A DNA stretch of 17,149 nt from an uncultured Eubacteriales bacterium (GCA_900554275.1 USGS01000034.1:1-17149), one strand, 5' to 3'. Shown: positions 1 to 9,489, numbered from the stretch's first letter. Translations and numbers: made by a program. Notes: generated from the sequence alone by a model not told the origin.

Positions 1-1
1 T

Positions 2-1120
2 ACCTACTGGCAGGGCCGCTACACGGAGGGCTTCGACCCCGGCACAGGCAAGCAGATCCAGCGCAGCATCACCGGAAAGACGCAGAAGGAAGTGGCACAG
101 AAGCTGCGCCAAATCACGGCGTCGCTGGACGATGGCACCTACAAAGCCCCCTGCAAGCTGACGGTTGGAGAATGGCTGGACATCTGGACACAGGACTATC
201 TGGCGTCGGTCAAGCCAAGAACTGTGGACAGCTATAAAACAACGGTGGAAAACCATCTAAAGCCCGCTTTTGCTGCAATGAAGCTGGACGCCTTGAAAAC
301 GCAGGATGTGCAGCGGTTTTATAACTCTTTGCAGGTAGAGTGTGGAGACAGAAAACCACTGTCTGCGAAAAGCGTTCGCAATATCCACGGAGTTTTTCAT
401 AAAGCGTTGCAGCAGGCTGTAAAGCTGGGGCATATCCGCACAAATCCAGCCGACCCCTGTGATTTGCCTCGAGCTGTTCGCAAAGACATTCATCCGCTGG
501 ATAATGAAGCAATCGCCCGATTTCTGAAAGTAGCCCGTGGACACCGCTATGAAACCATCTATGTGTTCACACTCTTCACCGGTCTGCGGGAGGGCGAGGT
601 GCTGGGACTGCTGTGGGATTGCGTTGACCTTGAACGCGGTGTGATCGTTGTAAACAAGCAGTTACAAAAAGAACGGCGCGGAAAGGGCGAATATCACCTT
701 GTTACCACTAAAAACGGAAAGAGCCGCCAAATCACGGCAGCTCCCTTCGTGGTTGACCTTTTGAAAAAGCAGCGGTGCTTACAAGAGAGCCAAAAGCGGC
801 TTGCGGGAGAGGCGTGGGAAAATAGCGGACTTGTGTTCACAAATGAAATGGGACATCACCTTTCAGCACAAACCGTTTACCTCCACTTTAAGAAGTTGGC
901 GGGACAGGCAGGTTTTCCCTCTGCGCGTTTTCACGATCTGCGTCACTCCTATGCAGTTGCCTCTTTACAAAGCGGCGATGACATCAAGACCGTGCAGGAA
1001 AATCTGGGGCATCACACAGCAGCATTTACGTTGGATGTTTACGGTCATGTGACGGAACAAATGAGACGCAATAGTGCTGACCGTATGCAACGGTTCATCG
1101 AGAGTCTGCCGCAAGAATAA
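2..1120 (+). CDS. Tyrosine recombinase / integrase (5' end outside window)
   Basis: Site-specific integrase of an integrative element or prophage, which cuts and rejoins DNA at attachment sites through a covalent phosphotyrosine. The frame is open to the first base, so the true start lies upstream; the GTG at 92 is internal. 372 residues are visible. Counting from base 2, there is the end of an AP2-like arm-binding domain (YWQGRYTEGFDP near the start), a SAM-like core-binding domain (about 45-145) and a catalytic domain. The catalytic set is complete: Arg196 in GLREGEV, a Lys in TTKNGKS, His311 and Arg314 in FHDLRHSY, His337, and the nucleophile Tyr347 in DVYGH, so the enzyme should be active. 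It points at the 3' end of a tRNA-Leu gene 76 bases away, the usual arrangement at the edge of an element inserted in a tRNA. GC is about 60-65% in the first 120 bases and near 42-55% in later samples, unlike the GC-rich host genes. Confidence 0.93.
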   Translation, partial: TYWQGRYTEGFDPGTGKQIQRSITGKTQKEVAQKLRQITASLDDGTYKAPCKLTVGEWLDIWTQDYLASVKPRTVDSYKTTVENHLKPAFAAMKLDALKTQDVQRFYNSLQVECGDRKPLSAKSVRNIHGVFHKALQQAVKLGHIRTNPADPCDLPRAVRKDIHPLDNEAIARFLKVARGHRYETIYVFTLFTGLREGEVLGLLWDCVDLERGVIVVNKQLQKERRGKGEYHLVTTKNGKSRQITAAPFVVDLLKKQRCLQESQKRLAGEAWENSGLVFTNEMGHHLSAQTVYLHFKKLAGQAGFPSARFHDLRHSYAVASLQSGDDIKTVQENLGHHTAAFTLDVYGHVTEQMRRNSADRMQRFIESLPQE

Positions 1121-1157
1121 GGCTAACTGTAAGGCTAAAATGGCTTCAAGGCAAAAG

Positions 1158-1194
1158 AAAAATCCTTGAAACCGTTGCGGTTTCAAGGATTTTT
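1158..1194. terminator. Bidirectional intrinsic terminator between integrase and tRNA-Leu
   Basis: A perfect inverted repeat of 17 bases (AAAAATCCTTGAAACCG) with a 3-base loop TTG. The arm ends supply a T-tract in either direction. It lies 37 bases after the integrase stop and directly after the CCA end of the minus-strand tRNA, so it can stop transcription from both sides. Because it touches the tRNA 3' end, it may lie inside or next to the element's attachment core; that part is inference. Confidence 0.85.
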
Positions 1195-1196
1195 AC

Positions 1197-1284
1197 TGGT
1201 GCGCGAGGCGGGACTTGAACCCGCACGTCCGTAGTGGACACTAGAACCTGAATCTAGCGAGTCTGCCAATTCCACCACTCGCGC
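1197..1284 (-). tRNA. tRNA-Leu, anticodon CAG, encoded CCA end
   Basis: Read on the minus strand, the seven-base acceptor arm GCGCGAG pairs with CTCGCGC, followed by discriminator A and an encoded CCA. The anticodon stem CTAGA/TCTAG closes the loop TTCAGGT, giving anticodon CAG for CTG codons. A long variable arm (class II tRNA, as expected for Leu) and a T arm GCGGG-TTCAAGT-CCCGC are present. No base of the acceptor or T stem is mispaired, so the gene survived integration of the neighbouring element intact. Confidence 0.96.
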
Positions 1285-1298
1285 GTCGAACAAATGGA

Positions 1299-1327
1299 AT
1301 TATAGTATGTCGGGGGCGAATTGTCAA
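1299..1327 (-). promoter_or_regulatory. Sigma-A promoter of tRNA-Leu
   Basis: On the minus strand a consensus -35 TTGACA (1322-1327) and a consensus -10 TATAAT (1299-1304) are separated by 17 bases. The -10 lies 14 bases before the mature tRNA 5' end, as for a strongly expressed stable RNA gene. Confidence 0.88.
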
Positions 1328-1377
1328 CCCCTTTTTGGAATATTTTTTCAGCTTTTTGAAAGAGCCGTTTTCACGCC

Positions 1378-1406
1378 TTGACCTGACGGTGGAAAATTGA
1401 TATGAT
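1378..1406 (+). promoter_or_regulatory. Promoter of the tetR-family gene
   Basis: -35 TTGACC (1378-1383), a 17-base spacer and -10 TATGAT (1401-1406). It is divergent from the tRNA-Leu promoter, with about 50 bases between the two -35 boxes. An ATG inside this -10 box is in frame with the regulator, but it cannot be the start if this promoter is used. No clear TetR palindrome is visible around it. Confidence 0.72.
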
Positions 1407-1437
1407 AAGGAAAAATCCGGCGGACAGAGAGGTTTTT

Positions 1438-2046
1438 ATGGAGAAGCAATTAACGGCACGGCAGCGGCAGGCGCTGGAGATGCGTTCGAGGATACAGGCC
1501 GTAGCACTGGACTTATTTGACAAGGAGAGCTTTGAGGCGGTGTCTGTGGAGCAGATCGCCCAGGCGGCGGGATGCTCCGTGGGCAACATCTATCATTATT
1601 TCAAAAGCAAGGATGAGCTGGTCATCCAGGTGACGGACAGCGTGGACGCCCAGTACCGGGTGCTGGAGGCGGGATATATGGCGGACGAGGCCAACAGCTG
1701 GTACGACAAGCTGCTGGATTTCGTAGGACAGGCGCTGGTGATCAGCGCCAACGATCCGTCGCTGTACCGCAGCTTCATCCACGGGATCAAGTATCCGGAG
1801 CAGGCGATTCTGCGGGACAACGAGAAGCGCGTGTACTTCCGGGTGCTGCGGGAGCTGGTGGATGGCTGCCGGGAGGAGGGCTCGGTACACCACAGCCGCG
1901 ACCGGGAGGAGCTGGTGGCGGATCTGGTGGCGCTGCACCGGGGAATGCTGCTGGAATGGCGCATTTACGAGGGCGCGTTCGACCTGCCGCGCCGGGGGCG
2001 GCGGATGGCGGCGGCGCTGCTGGCAGGATGGAAGCAGGCGGAATAA
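1438..2046 (+). CDS. TetR/AcrR-family transcriptional regulator
   Basis: A one-component DNA-binding repressor of 202 residues. The N-terminal TetR domain is clear: helices from about residue 15, then the helix-turn-helix at about 37-56, with AQAAGCSVGNIYHYFKSKDEL as the typical recognition helix and following segment. The rest is a helical ligand-binding and dimerisation domain that is not conserved enough to predict a ligand. The ATG at 1438 was chosen because AGAGAGG sits 5 bases upstream; an in-frame ATG at 1402 falls inside the -10 box. The gene is monocistronic, with its own promoter and a strong terminator. The downstream acyl-kinase/ior unit has a separate promoter, so control of those genes by this protein is possible but not shown. 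Confidence 0.9.
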   Translation: MEKQLTARQRQALEMRSRIQAVALDLFDKESFEAVSVEQIAQAAGCSVGNIYHYFKSKDELVIQVTDSVDAQYRVLEAGYMADEANSWYDKLLDFVGQALVISANDPSLYRSFIHGIKYPEQAILRDNEKRVYFRVLRELVDGCREEGSVHHSRDREELVADLVALHRGMLLEWRIYEGAFDLPRRGRRMAAALLAGWKQAE

Positions 2047-2065
2047 TATGTAGTATGGCAGCAGG

Positions 2066-2096
2066 GCGGCCCGGTGGAAACACTGGGCCGCTTTTT
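2066..2096 (+). terminator. Intrinsic terminator after tetR-family gene
   Basis: GCGGCCCGGTG and CACTGGGCCGC form an 11-pair stem (one G-T wobble) around a GAAA tetraloop, followed by TTTTT. It begins 19 bases after the stop codon. Confidence 0.9.
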
Positions 2097-2202
2097 GACG
2101 TGCGGAAAGAGGGAGTTAGAGGGGGTGAACGGTGTTTTCAACAGCGGGTACGGCCGTTTTTTGTGCGATGTGCCAACTTTGACGGCAAAATGCAAATCAG
2201 CG

Positions 2203-2231
2203 TTGACATCGGGGGCGGTGAGTGCCATAAT
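2203..2231 (+). promoter_or_regulatory. Promoter of the acyl kinase-iorAB unit
   Basis: Consensus -35 TTGACA (2203-2208), a 17-base spacer and -10 CATAAT (2226-2231), giving a leader of about 70 bases before the kinase start. The upstream stretch 2097-2202 shows no gene; a weak imperfect hairpin lies near 2128-2165. Confidence 0.75.
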
Positions 2232-2308
2232 TAAAATAGTTCACTGAGCCGTTCGGTGAAATATTTAACGACCGACCCCTTTGCGGGAACGACGGGAAGG
2301 AGAAATAC

Positions 2309-3364
2309 ATGAAACTTCTGATCATCAACCCCGGCGCGACATCCACCAAGATCGCGGTGTTTGAGGACGAGGAGCAGCTTTTCAAGGTCACCATCGACCA
2401 TTCCGCAGAGGAACTGGATCAGTTCCCCAGGGTCATCGACCAGGCGGACTACCGCAAGGAGGCCATTCTGAAGGCCATCGGCGAGGCGGGCTATCAGCTG
2501 GGCGACTTTGCCGCCGTGTGCGGGCGGGGCGGTCTGTACCGGCCTATCCCCAGCGGTACGTACGCCGTCAACGACAAGGTCATGGCCGACGTGGAGACGG
2601 CGCCCTACGGCGAGCATCCGTCCAACCTGGGCGCGTACCTGGCCAAGAAGCTGGGCGACATGGTGGGAATCCCGGCGTTCTTCGTTGACCCGGTGTGCGT
2701 GGACGAGATGACGGAGGTGGCCCACTACACCGGCTTTGCCGAGTTCCGCCGTCTGTGCCAGTTCCACGCGCTGAACCACAAGGCTGTGGGGCGCAGGGCG
2801 GCCAAGGAGCTGGGCAAGAAATATGAGGATGTGAACCTGATCGTGTGCCATCTGGGCGGCGGTGTCAGCGTGGGCGCTCACGAGCATGGCCGGGTGGTGG
2901 ACGTGTGCAACGTGAAGGACGAGGGCTCGATGGGTATGGACCGGGCCGGCGGGCTGCCGGTGAACCAGCTCATCAGCTACTGCTTCAGCGGGAAGACCAA
3001 GGACGAGGTTAAACGCACCTTCGGGCGCAGGGCCGGTATGTTCTCCTATTTGGGCACGACGGATTTCCGGGTGGTCTGCGCCAAGGTGGTGGAGGGCGAC
3101 CCCAAGGCCGTGGAGGCCTATCAGGCGCTGGTGTACCAGCTGGCCAAGGACATCGGCGCGATGGCGGCGGTGCTGCATTTCAACGTGGACGCCATCGTCT
3201 ATACGGCGGGCATGGCATACGAGGACTTCTTCTGCAACGACATCAGCGCCTATGTGAGCAAGATCGCGCCCATCATCCGGCTGCCGGGTGAGGAGGAGAT
3301 GCGCTCTCTGGCGGAGGGCGCACTGCGGGTGCTCCGGGGCGAGCAGGAGGCCGCGCAGTATTGA
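2309..3364 (+). CDS. buk: Butyrate kinase-family acyl kinase
   Basis: Acetokinase-superfamily enzyme that transfers phosphate from an acyl phosphate to ADP, giving a free fatty acid and ATP, in the cytoplasm. The length of 351 residues is normal for butyrate kinase. Visible family features are the N-terminal phosphate-binding segment NPGATSTKIAVF (about 7-18), CGRGGLYRPIPSGTYAVN, the HALNHKAVGRRAA segment, and the nucleotide-binding CHLGGGVSVGAH. The segment at 204-217 reads DEGSMGMDRAGGLP, where classical butyrate kinases, as I recall, have a GEGPFSPER-like stretch. Together with the adjacent iorAB this hints at a branched-chain or arylacetyl phosphate as substrate rather than butyrate (inference). 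The ATG at 2309 has GGAAGGAG just upstream. No phosphotransacylase gene is in the window. Confidence 0.88.
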   Translation: MKLLIINPGATSTKIAVFEDEEQLFKVTIDHSAEELDQFPRVIDQADYRKEAILKAIGEAGYQLGDFAAVCGRGGLYRPIPSGTYAVNDKVMADVETAPYGEHPSNLGAYLAKKLGDMVGIPAFFVDPVCVDEMTEVAHYTGFAEFRRLCQFHALNHKAVGRRAAKELGKKYEDVNLIVCHLGGGVSVGAHEHGRVVDVCNVKDEGSMGMDRAGGLPVNQLISYCFSGKTKDEVKRTFGRRAGMFSYLGTTDFRVVCAKVVEGDPKAVEAYQALVYQLAKDIGAMAAVLHFNVDAIVYTAGMAYEDFFCNDISAYVSKIAPIIRLPGEEEMRSLAEGALRVLRGEQEAAQY

Positions 3365-3434
3365 TCTGTTTTCAATTCGCATGACATATAACGCATAAAA
3401 TAGTGGAAAAAAGAGAAGAAAGGTGGAAAAAGCT

Positions 3435-5210
3435 ATGAAACATCTGATGTCCGGTAACGAGGCCACCGCACGGGGCGTCTACGAAGCCGGTATCAAGGTC
3501 TGTTCCGCGTATCCCGGAACGCCCAGCACGGAGATCCTGGAGAACCTGCCCCAGTACGGCAAGGACGTGTACTGCGAGTGGGCCCCCAACGAGAAGGTGG
3601 CCACCGAGGTGGCCTACGGCGCGTCCGTGGCCGGTTCCCGCGCCTTCTGCACTATGAAGATGGTGGGCCTGAACGTGGCCGCCGATCCCCTGTTCACCGC
3701 CGGCTACATGGGCGTGAACGGCGCGTACATCGTCGTCACCGCCGACGACCCCAGCTGTCACTCCTCTCAGAATGAGCAGGACAACCGCCACTATGCCCGG
3801 GCTGCCAAGATCGCCATGGTCGAGCCCAGCGACGCCCAGGAGTGCAAGGACTTCGTGAAGCTGGCCTGCGAGATCTCCGAGGAGTTCGACACGCCGGTGC
3901 TGTACCGCACCACCACCCGTGTCTGTCACAGCAAGGGCCTGGTGGAGTTCGGCGAGCGTGTGGAGCACGTTGCCCCCGCCTATGCCCGGAACACCCGGAA
4001 GTACATCTGCGCCCCCGCCAACGCCTATCTGAACCACCCCATCGTGGAGGAGCGGCTGGTGAAGCTGGCGGAGTACGGCTGCACCCGCGCCGTGGAGAAC
4101 GGCCTGAACAAGATGGAGCTGGGCGACGGCAAGGTGGGCGTGATCACCGCGTCCATCAGCTATCAGTACGCCAAGGAGGTGTTCCCTGAGGGCACGTCTT
4201 TCCTGAAGCTGGGCCTGACCTACCCCCTGCCCATGGAGCTGATCCGCGACTTCGCCGGGAAGGTGGAGAAGCTGTACGTTATCGAGGAGCTTGACCCGTT
4301 CATGGAGGACGAGATCAAGGCCGCCGGTATTGAGTGCGTCGGCAAGGAGCTGACCGGCAAGCTGTATGAGCTGAACACCGAGCTGGTGCGGGAGCGCGTG
4401 CTGGGCATCAAGCCGGAGTACAAGACCATCACCGATGTGCAGGTGGCCAAGCGTCCCCCGGCACTGTGCCCCGGCTGCCCCCACAGAGGCTTCTTCTACA
4501 CCCTGTCCAAGAACAAGAACTATGTGGTCACCGGCGACATCGGCTGCTACACCCTGGGCTTTGCGCCTCCCCTGAACTGCATGGACGTGTGCATCTGCAT
4601 GGGCGGCGGCTTCTCCGCCGGTATGGGCATGGCCAAGTCCTTCCAGCGCGAGGGCGTCACCGACAAGGTGGTGTTCGGCGTCATGGGCGACTCCACGTTC
4701 TTCCACAGCGGCATGACCGGCGCGGCCGAGATCATCTACAACAACGGTCGGATGATCCCCTGCGTGCTGGATAACCGCATCACCGGCATGACCGGCCACC
4801 AGGAGAACCCCGGCACGGGCTTTACGCTGATGGGCGAGCCCGCTCCCATGATCAGCGTGGAGAAGGTGTTCGAGGCCTATGGCTACGCGCCCATCTTCAC
4901 CGTCGATCCCCAGGATCTGGCGGCCATGAAGAAGACCGTGGACGAGGCGGTGGCCGCCCTGAACGAGGGCAAGCACCCCGCCATCGTTACCCGCCGTCCC
5001 TGCCTGCTGATCAAGCGCATCAAGCAGGAGTTGGGTATGTGCGTGGTCAACGCCGACAAGTGCAAGAGCTGCAAGAGCTGCCTGAAGGTGGGCTGCCCCG
5101 CCATCTCCATGGAGAACGGCAAGGCGGTCATCGACCGTACCCAGTGCGTGGGCTGCACCGTGTGCGCCCAGGCCTGCCCGTTTGGTGCTATCGAAAAGGA
5201 GGAGAAGTAA
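3435..5210 (+). CDS. iorA: Indolepyruvate:ferredoxin oxidoreductase, alpha subunit
   Basis: Large subunit of the thiamine-diphosphate enzyme that oxidatively decarboxylates aryl 2-oxoacids (indolepyruvate, phenylpyruvate) to arylacetyl-CoA and reduces ferredoxin. It has 591 residues, typical for the family. The N-terminal pyrimidine-binding domain starts MSGNEATARG, followed by YPGTPSTEI and the DDPSCHSSQNEQDNR signature. The TPP-binding domain carries GDIGCYTLG (367-375) and MGDST (417-421). The C-terminus carries two [4Fe-4S] motifs: C543, C546, C549, C554 and C571, C574, C577, C581, each last Cys followed by Pro. The ATG at 3435 is preferred, with AAAGGTGG 8 bases before it; a GTG at 3423 overlaps that site. 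It lies 70 bases after the acyl kinase with no terminator seen between, and one base before iorB. Confidence 0.96.
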   Translation: MKHLMSGNEATARGVYEAGIKVCSAYPGTPSTEILENLPQYGKDVYCEWAPNEKVATEVAYGASVAGSRAFCTMKMVGLNVAADPLFTAGYMGVNGAYIVVTADDPSCHSSQNEQDNRHYARAAKIAMVEPSDAQECKDFVKLACEISEEFDTPVLYRTTTRVCHSKGLVEFGERVEHVAPAYARNTRKYICAPANAYLNHPIVEERLVKLAEYGCTRAVENGLNKMELGDGKVGVITASISYQYAKEVFPEGTSFLKLGLTYPLPMELIRDFAGKVEKLYVIEELDPFMEDEIKAAGIECVGKELTGKLYELNTELVRERVLGIKPEYKTITDVQVAKRPPALCPGCPHRGFFYTLSKNKNYVVTGDIGCYTLGFAPPLNCMDVCICMGGGFSAGMGMAKSFQREGVTDKVVFGVMGDSTFFHSGMTGAAEIIYNNGRMIPCVLDNRITGMTGHQENPGTGFTLMGEPAPMISVEKVFEAYGYAPIFTVDPQDLAAMKKTVDEAVAALNEGKHPAIVTRRPCLLIKRIKQELGMCVVNADKCKSCKSCLKVGCPAISMENGKAVIDRTQCVGCTVCAQACPFGAIEKEEK

Positions 5211-5211
5211 C

Positions 5212-5799
5212 ATGAACGATGTGAAAAGCTGCCTGTTGGTCGGCGTCGGCGGTCAGGGCGCCATCCTGATCTCCAAGATCATGTCCAACGGCTTTATGAA
5301 GGCCGGCTATGACGTGAAGCAGAGCGAGGTCCACGGCATGGCCCAGCGCGGCGGCAGCGTGTCCACCCAGGTCCGCTGGGGCAAGAAGGTCTACGGACCT
5401 GTGTTCGGCAAGGGCGAGGCCGACATCATGGTGGCGCTGGAGAAGATGGAGGCCGTCCGCTATGCGGAGTTCCTGAACCCCAACGGCGTGGCCGTCATCA
5501 ATGACTATGCCATCAAGTCCACCACCATCGCCTCCGGCGCGGAGGCCTATCCCGAGGGCTGCATCGAGGCCATGCAGAAGAACTTCAAGACCATCGCCGT
5601 GCCCGCCAGCGACATTGCCATCGGACTGGGCAACCCCAAGTGCATGAACGTGGTGCTGTTCGGCGCTATGTGCGACAGCCTGGGCTGCCCGGAGATCGAC
5701 TGGGAGGAGATCGTGGCGGAGACCGTGCCGGCCAAGGTCAAGGAGCTGAACCTGAAGGCGTTCCGTGCCGGCCGTGAGGCGGCCAGGAGCGCCCAGTAA
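5212..5799 (+). CDS. iorB: Indolepyruvate:ferredoxin oxidoreductase, beta subunit
   Basis: Small subunit of the same complex, equivalent to the gamma domain of pyruvate:ferredoxin oxidoreductase, 195 residues. The N-terminal nucleotide-fold motif GVGGQGAILISKI and the segment SEVHGMAQRGGSVSTQVR are diagnostic. It starts one base after the iorA stop, with its AAAAGGAGGAG ribosome binding site inside the last codons of iorA, so the two subunits are probably translated together in fixed proportion. A strong terminator follows 43 bases after the stop and closes the transcription unit. With the acyl kinase, this suggests a route from amino-acid-derived 2-oxoacid to acyl-CoA to acid plus ATP, if a phosphotransacylase is supplied elsewhere. 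Confidence 0.96.
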   Translation: MNDVKSCLLVGVGGQGAILISKIMSNGFMKAGYDVKQSEVHGMAQRGGSVSTQVRWGKKVYGPVFGKGEADIMVALEKMEAVRYAEFLNPNGVAVINDYAIKSTTIASGAEAYPEGCIEAMQKNFKTIAVPASDIAIGLGNPKCMNVVLFGAMCDSLGCPEIDWEEIVAETVPAKVKELNLKAFRAGREAARSAQ

Positions 5800-5842
5800 A
5801 GTACGCTTTATACTCCGGGAGAGAAGGAAATAGAGAAAGGGG

Positions 5843-5869
5843 AAGGGGTGCGCGCAGCGCACCCCTTTT
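5843..5869 (+). terminator. Intrinsic terminator after iorB
   Basis: GGGGTGCGC and GCGCACCCC flank the loop GCA, followed by TTTT, with AA/TT pairs extending the base. Confidence 0.88.
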
Positions 5870-5876
5870 CCGTGGG

Positions 5877-5905
5877 TGGACAAACGGGACGGACTGTGCT
5901 ATCAT
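5877..5905 (+). promoter_or_regulatory. Promoter of the DUF2461 gene
   Basis: -35 TGGACA (5877-5882), a 17-base spacer and -10 TATCAT (5900-5905). It starts 8 bases after the preceding terminator, so the downstream gene has its own unit. Confidence 0.6.
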
Positions 5906-5928
5906 CCCGGTGAAAGGAGTGTGCTGAC

Positions 5929-6603
5929 ATGGCATTTGAGGGATACACCCAGGAGACGCTGGACTTTCTGTGGGGCATACGGTTCAACAACGAGCGGGGC
6001 TGGTTCATGGCCCACAAGGAGGACTATCAGGCGCATCTGCTGCGGCCCACCCGGGAGTTGGGGGAGCAGGTATATGAGGCGCTGCACGAGAAGTACCCGA
6101 AAGAACCGTTCCTGCTGAAGATGTCCCGTATCTACCGGGACGCCCGGCGGCTGCACGGACAAGGGCCGTACAAGGATCATCTGTGGTTCTGCATCCGCAC
6201 CGGGGACGAGGACTGGACGGGGAGGCCTACGTTTTACTTTGAGATCGCGCCGGATTATTACAGCTACGGCATGGGGTTCTGGTCGCCAAAGGCGTCGCTG
6301 ATGGAGGCGTACCGCAAGGGCATCGACGAGAAGCCGGAGGAATTGGCCAGGCTGGTGCGGCGGTTCAACCGGCAGGAACATTTTGTGCTGGTTGGGCCGG
6401 AGTATGCCAGAAGCCGTGGGGAGGTCAGCGCGCTGCTGCGGCCCTGGTATCAGAAGAAGTCGGTGAATTTGCAGCATGAGCTGCCGCCGGACGAGCGGAT
6501 CTTCTCCCCGGAGCTGGCCCGGGACATGATCGAGGGCTTTGAGGCGCTGATGCCGTTTTATAAGTATTTCGACAGGCTGTGCGCGGCCCAAACCGAAAAG
6601 TGA
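5929..6603 (+). CDS. DUF2461 domain-containing protein
   Basis: A 224-residue cytoplasmic protein of the DUF2461 family, whose biochemical role is not known. Family hallmarks are visible: an N-terminal TLDFLWGIRFNNERGWF (the L..L..NN..WF pattern), the middle motif MSRIYRDARRLHGQGPYKDHLWF that matches the conserved R..RD.R....PYK stretch, and an aromatic-rich FYFEIAPDYYSYGMGFW segment. There is no signal peptide or membrane segment. The start at 5929 has AAAGGAG 9 bases upstream. The gene stands alone between a promoter and the next promoter; no clear terminator follows it before 6635. Confidence 0.85.
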   Translation: MAFEGYTQETLDFLWGIRFNNERGWFMAHKEDYQAHLLRPTRELGEQVYEALHEKYPKEPFLLKMSRIYRDARRLHGQGPYKDHLWFCIRTGDEDWTGRPTFYFEIAPDYYSYGMGFWSPKASLMEAYRKGIDEKPEELARLVRRFNRQEHFVLVGPEYARSRGEVSALLRPWYQKKSVNLQHELPPDERIFSPELARDMIEGFEALMPFYKYFDRLCAAQTEK

Positions 6604-6634
6604 AAAGTTTTTGTAAATAAGGACGTGTTGCCGC

Positions 6635-6663
6635 TTGACAACCGACGCCGGGGTGGGTAAAAT
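6635..6663 (+). promoter_or_regulatory. Promoter of the riboswitch-ATPase unit
   Basis: Consensus -35 TTGACA (6635-6640), a 17-base spacer and -10 TAAAAT (6658-6663). The expected transcription start near 6670 is just before the riboswitch P1 strand. Confidence 0.85.
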
Positions 6664-6675
6664 ATTGCCTAATGA

Positions 6676-6770
6676 ATGAGGGAGTAATTCCGCAGTGCCT
6701 CTGGCGCGGCGAGACACACCGTCATCCCGGCGCGTCAGCGCCCGATGTGTCCTGAAAGAATGAGACTCAT
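6676..6770 (+). promoter_or_regulatory. yybP-ykoY family Mn2+ riboswitch aptamer
   Basis: The leader folds like the yybP-ykoY family. P1 is ATGAG (6676-6680) with CTCAT (6766-6770). The conserved GGAGTA of the first metal-binding loop is at 6681-6686. A P2 hairpin follows (CCGC...GCGG with inner GCC TCT GGC). The second arm has GACACA/TGTGTC, the conserved-looking loop CGTCATCCCG, and a capping hairpin GGCGC-GTCA-GCGCC. A purine stretch TGAGA precedes the 3' P1 strand, as in the family consensus. From memory, the loop CGTCA..CG and the GGAGTA match the Lactococcus yybP-ykoY RNA closely. Known members sense Mn2+ and often precede P-type ATPases or MntP exporters, which matches the downstream gene. 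Confidence 0.87.
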
Positions 6771-6799
6771 GCACAGACTGCCCTGTGCATGAGTTTTTT
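6765..6799 (+). terminator. Riboswitch expression-platform terminator
   Basis: ACTCATGCACAG (6765-6776) pairs with CTGTGCATGAGT (6783-6794) around the loop ACTGCC, followed by a run of T. Its 5' strand includes CTCAT, the 3' strand of aptamer P1. P1 and the terminator are therefore mutually exclusive, and Mn2+-stabilised P1 should prevent termination (an ON switch). Confidence 0.9.
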
Positions 6800-6852
6800 G
6801 CTGCACAGGGCGGAGAACATACAGGACGAGAAACGAAAAGGAGTAGGTCATT

Positions 6853-9489
<2,637 letters not shown>

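Noticed and set aside
1402..1437. Upstream ATG as start of the TetR-family protein
   Set aside because: This ATG lies inside a well-spaced -10 box and has no ribosome binding site; the ATG at 1438 has one.
1438..2046. TetR-family protein as repressor of the acyl kinase-iorAB unit
   Set aside because: The genes are adjacent but transcribed separately, and no palindromic operator was found at either promoter, so the link is not supported.
2128..2165. Second terminator or attenuator before the buk promoter
   Set aside because: Only AACGG/CCGTT plus a small inner TGTT/AACA stem around a large loop; a perfect terminator already exists at 2066-2096.
3423..3434. GTG start for iorA
   Set aside because: It overlaps the ribosome binding site that fits the ATG at 3435, and IorA proteins usually begin close to MSGNEA.
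5929..6603. A functional assignment for the DUF2461 protein
   Set aside because: The family is recognisable but no biochemical role is established, and the gene stands alone, so no function was assigned.
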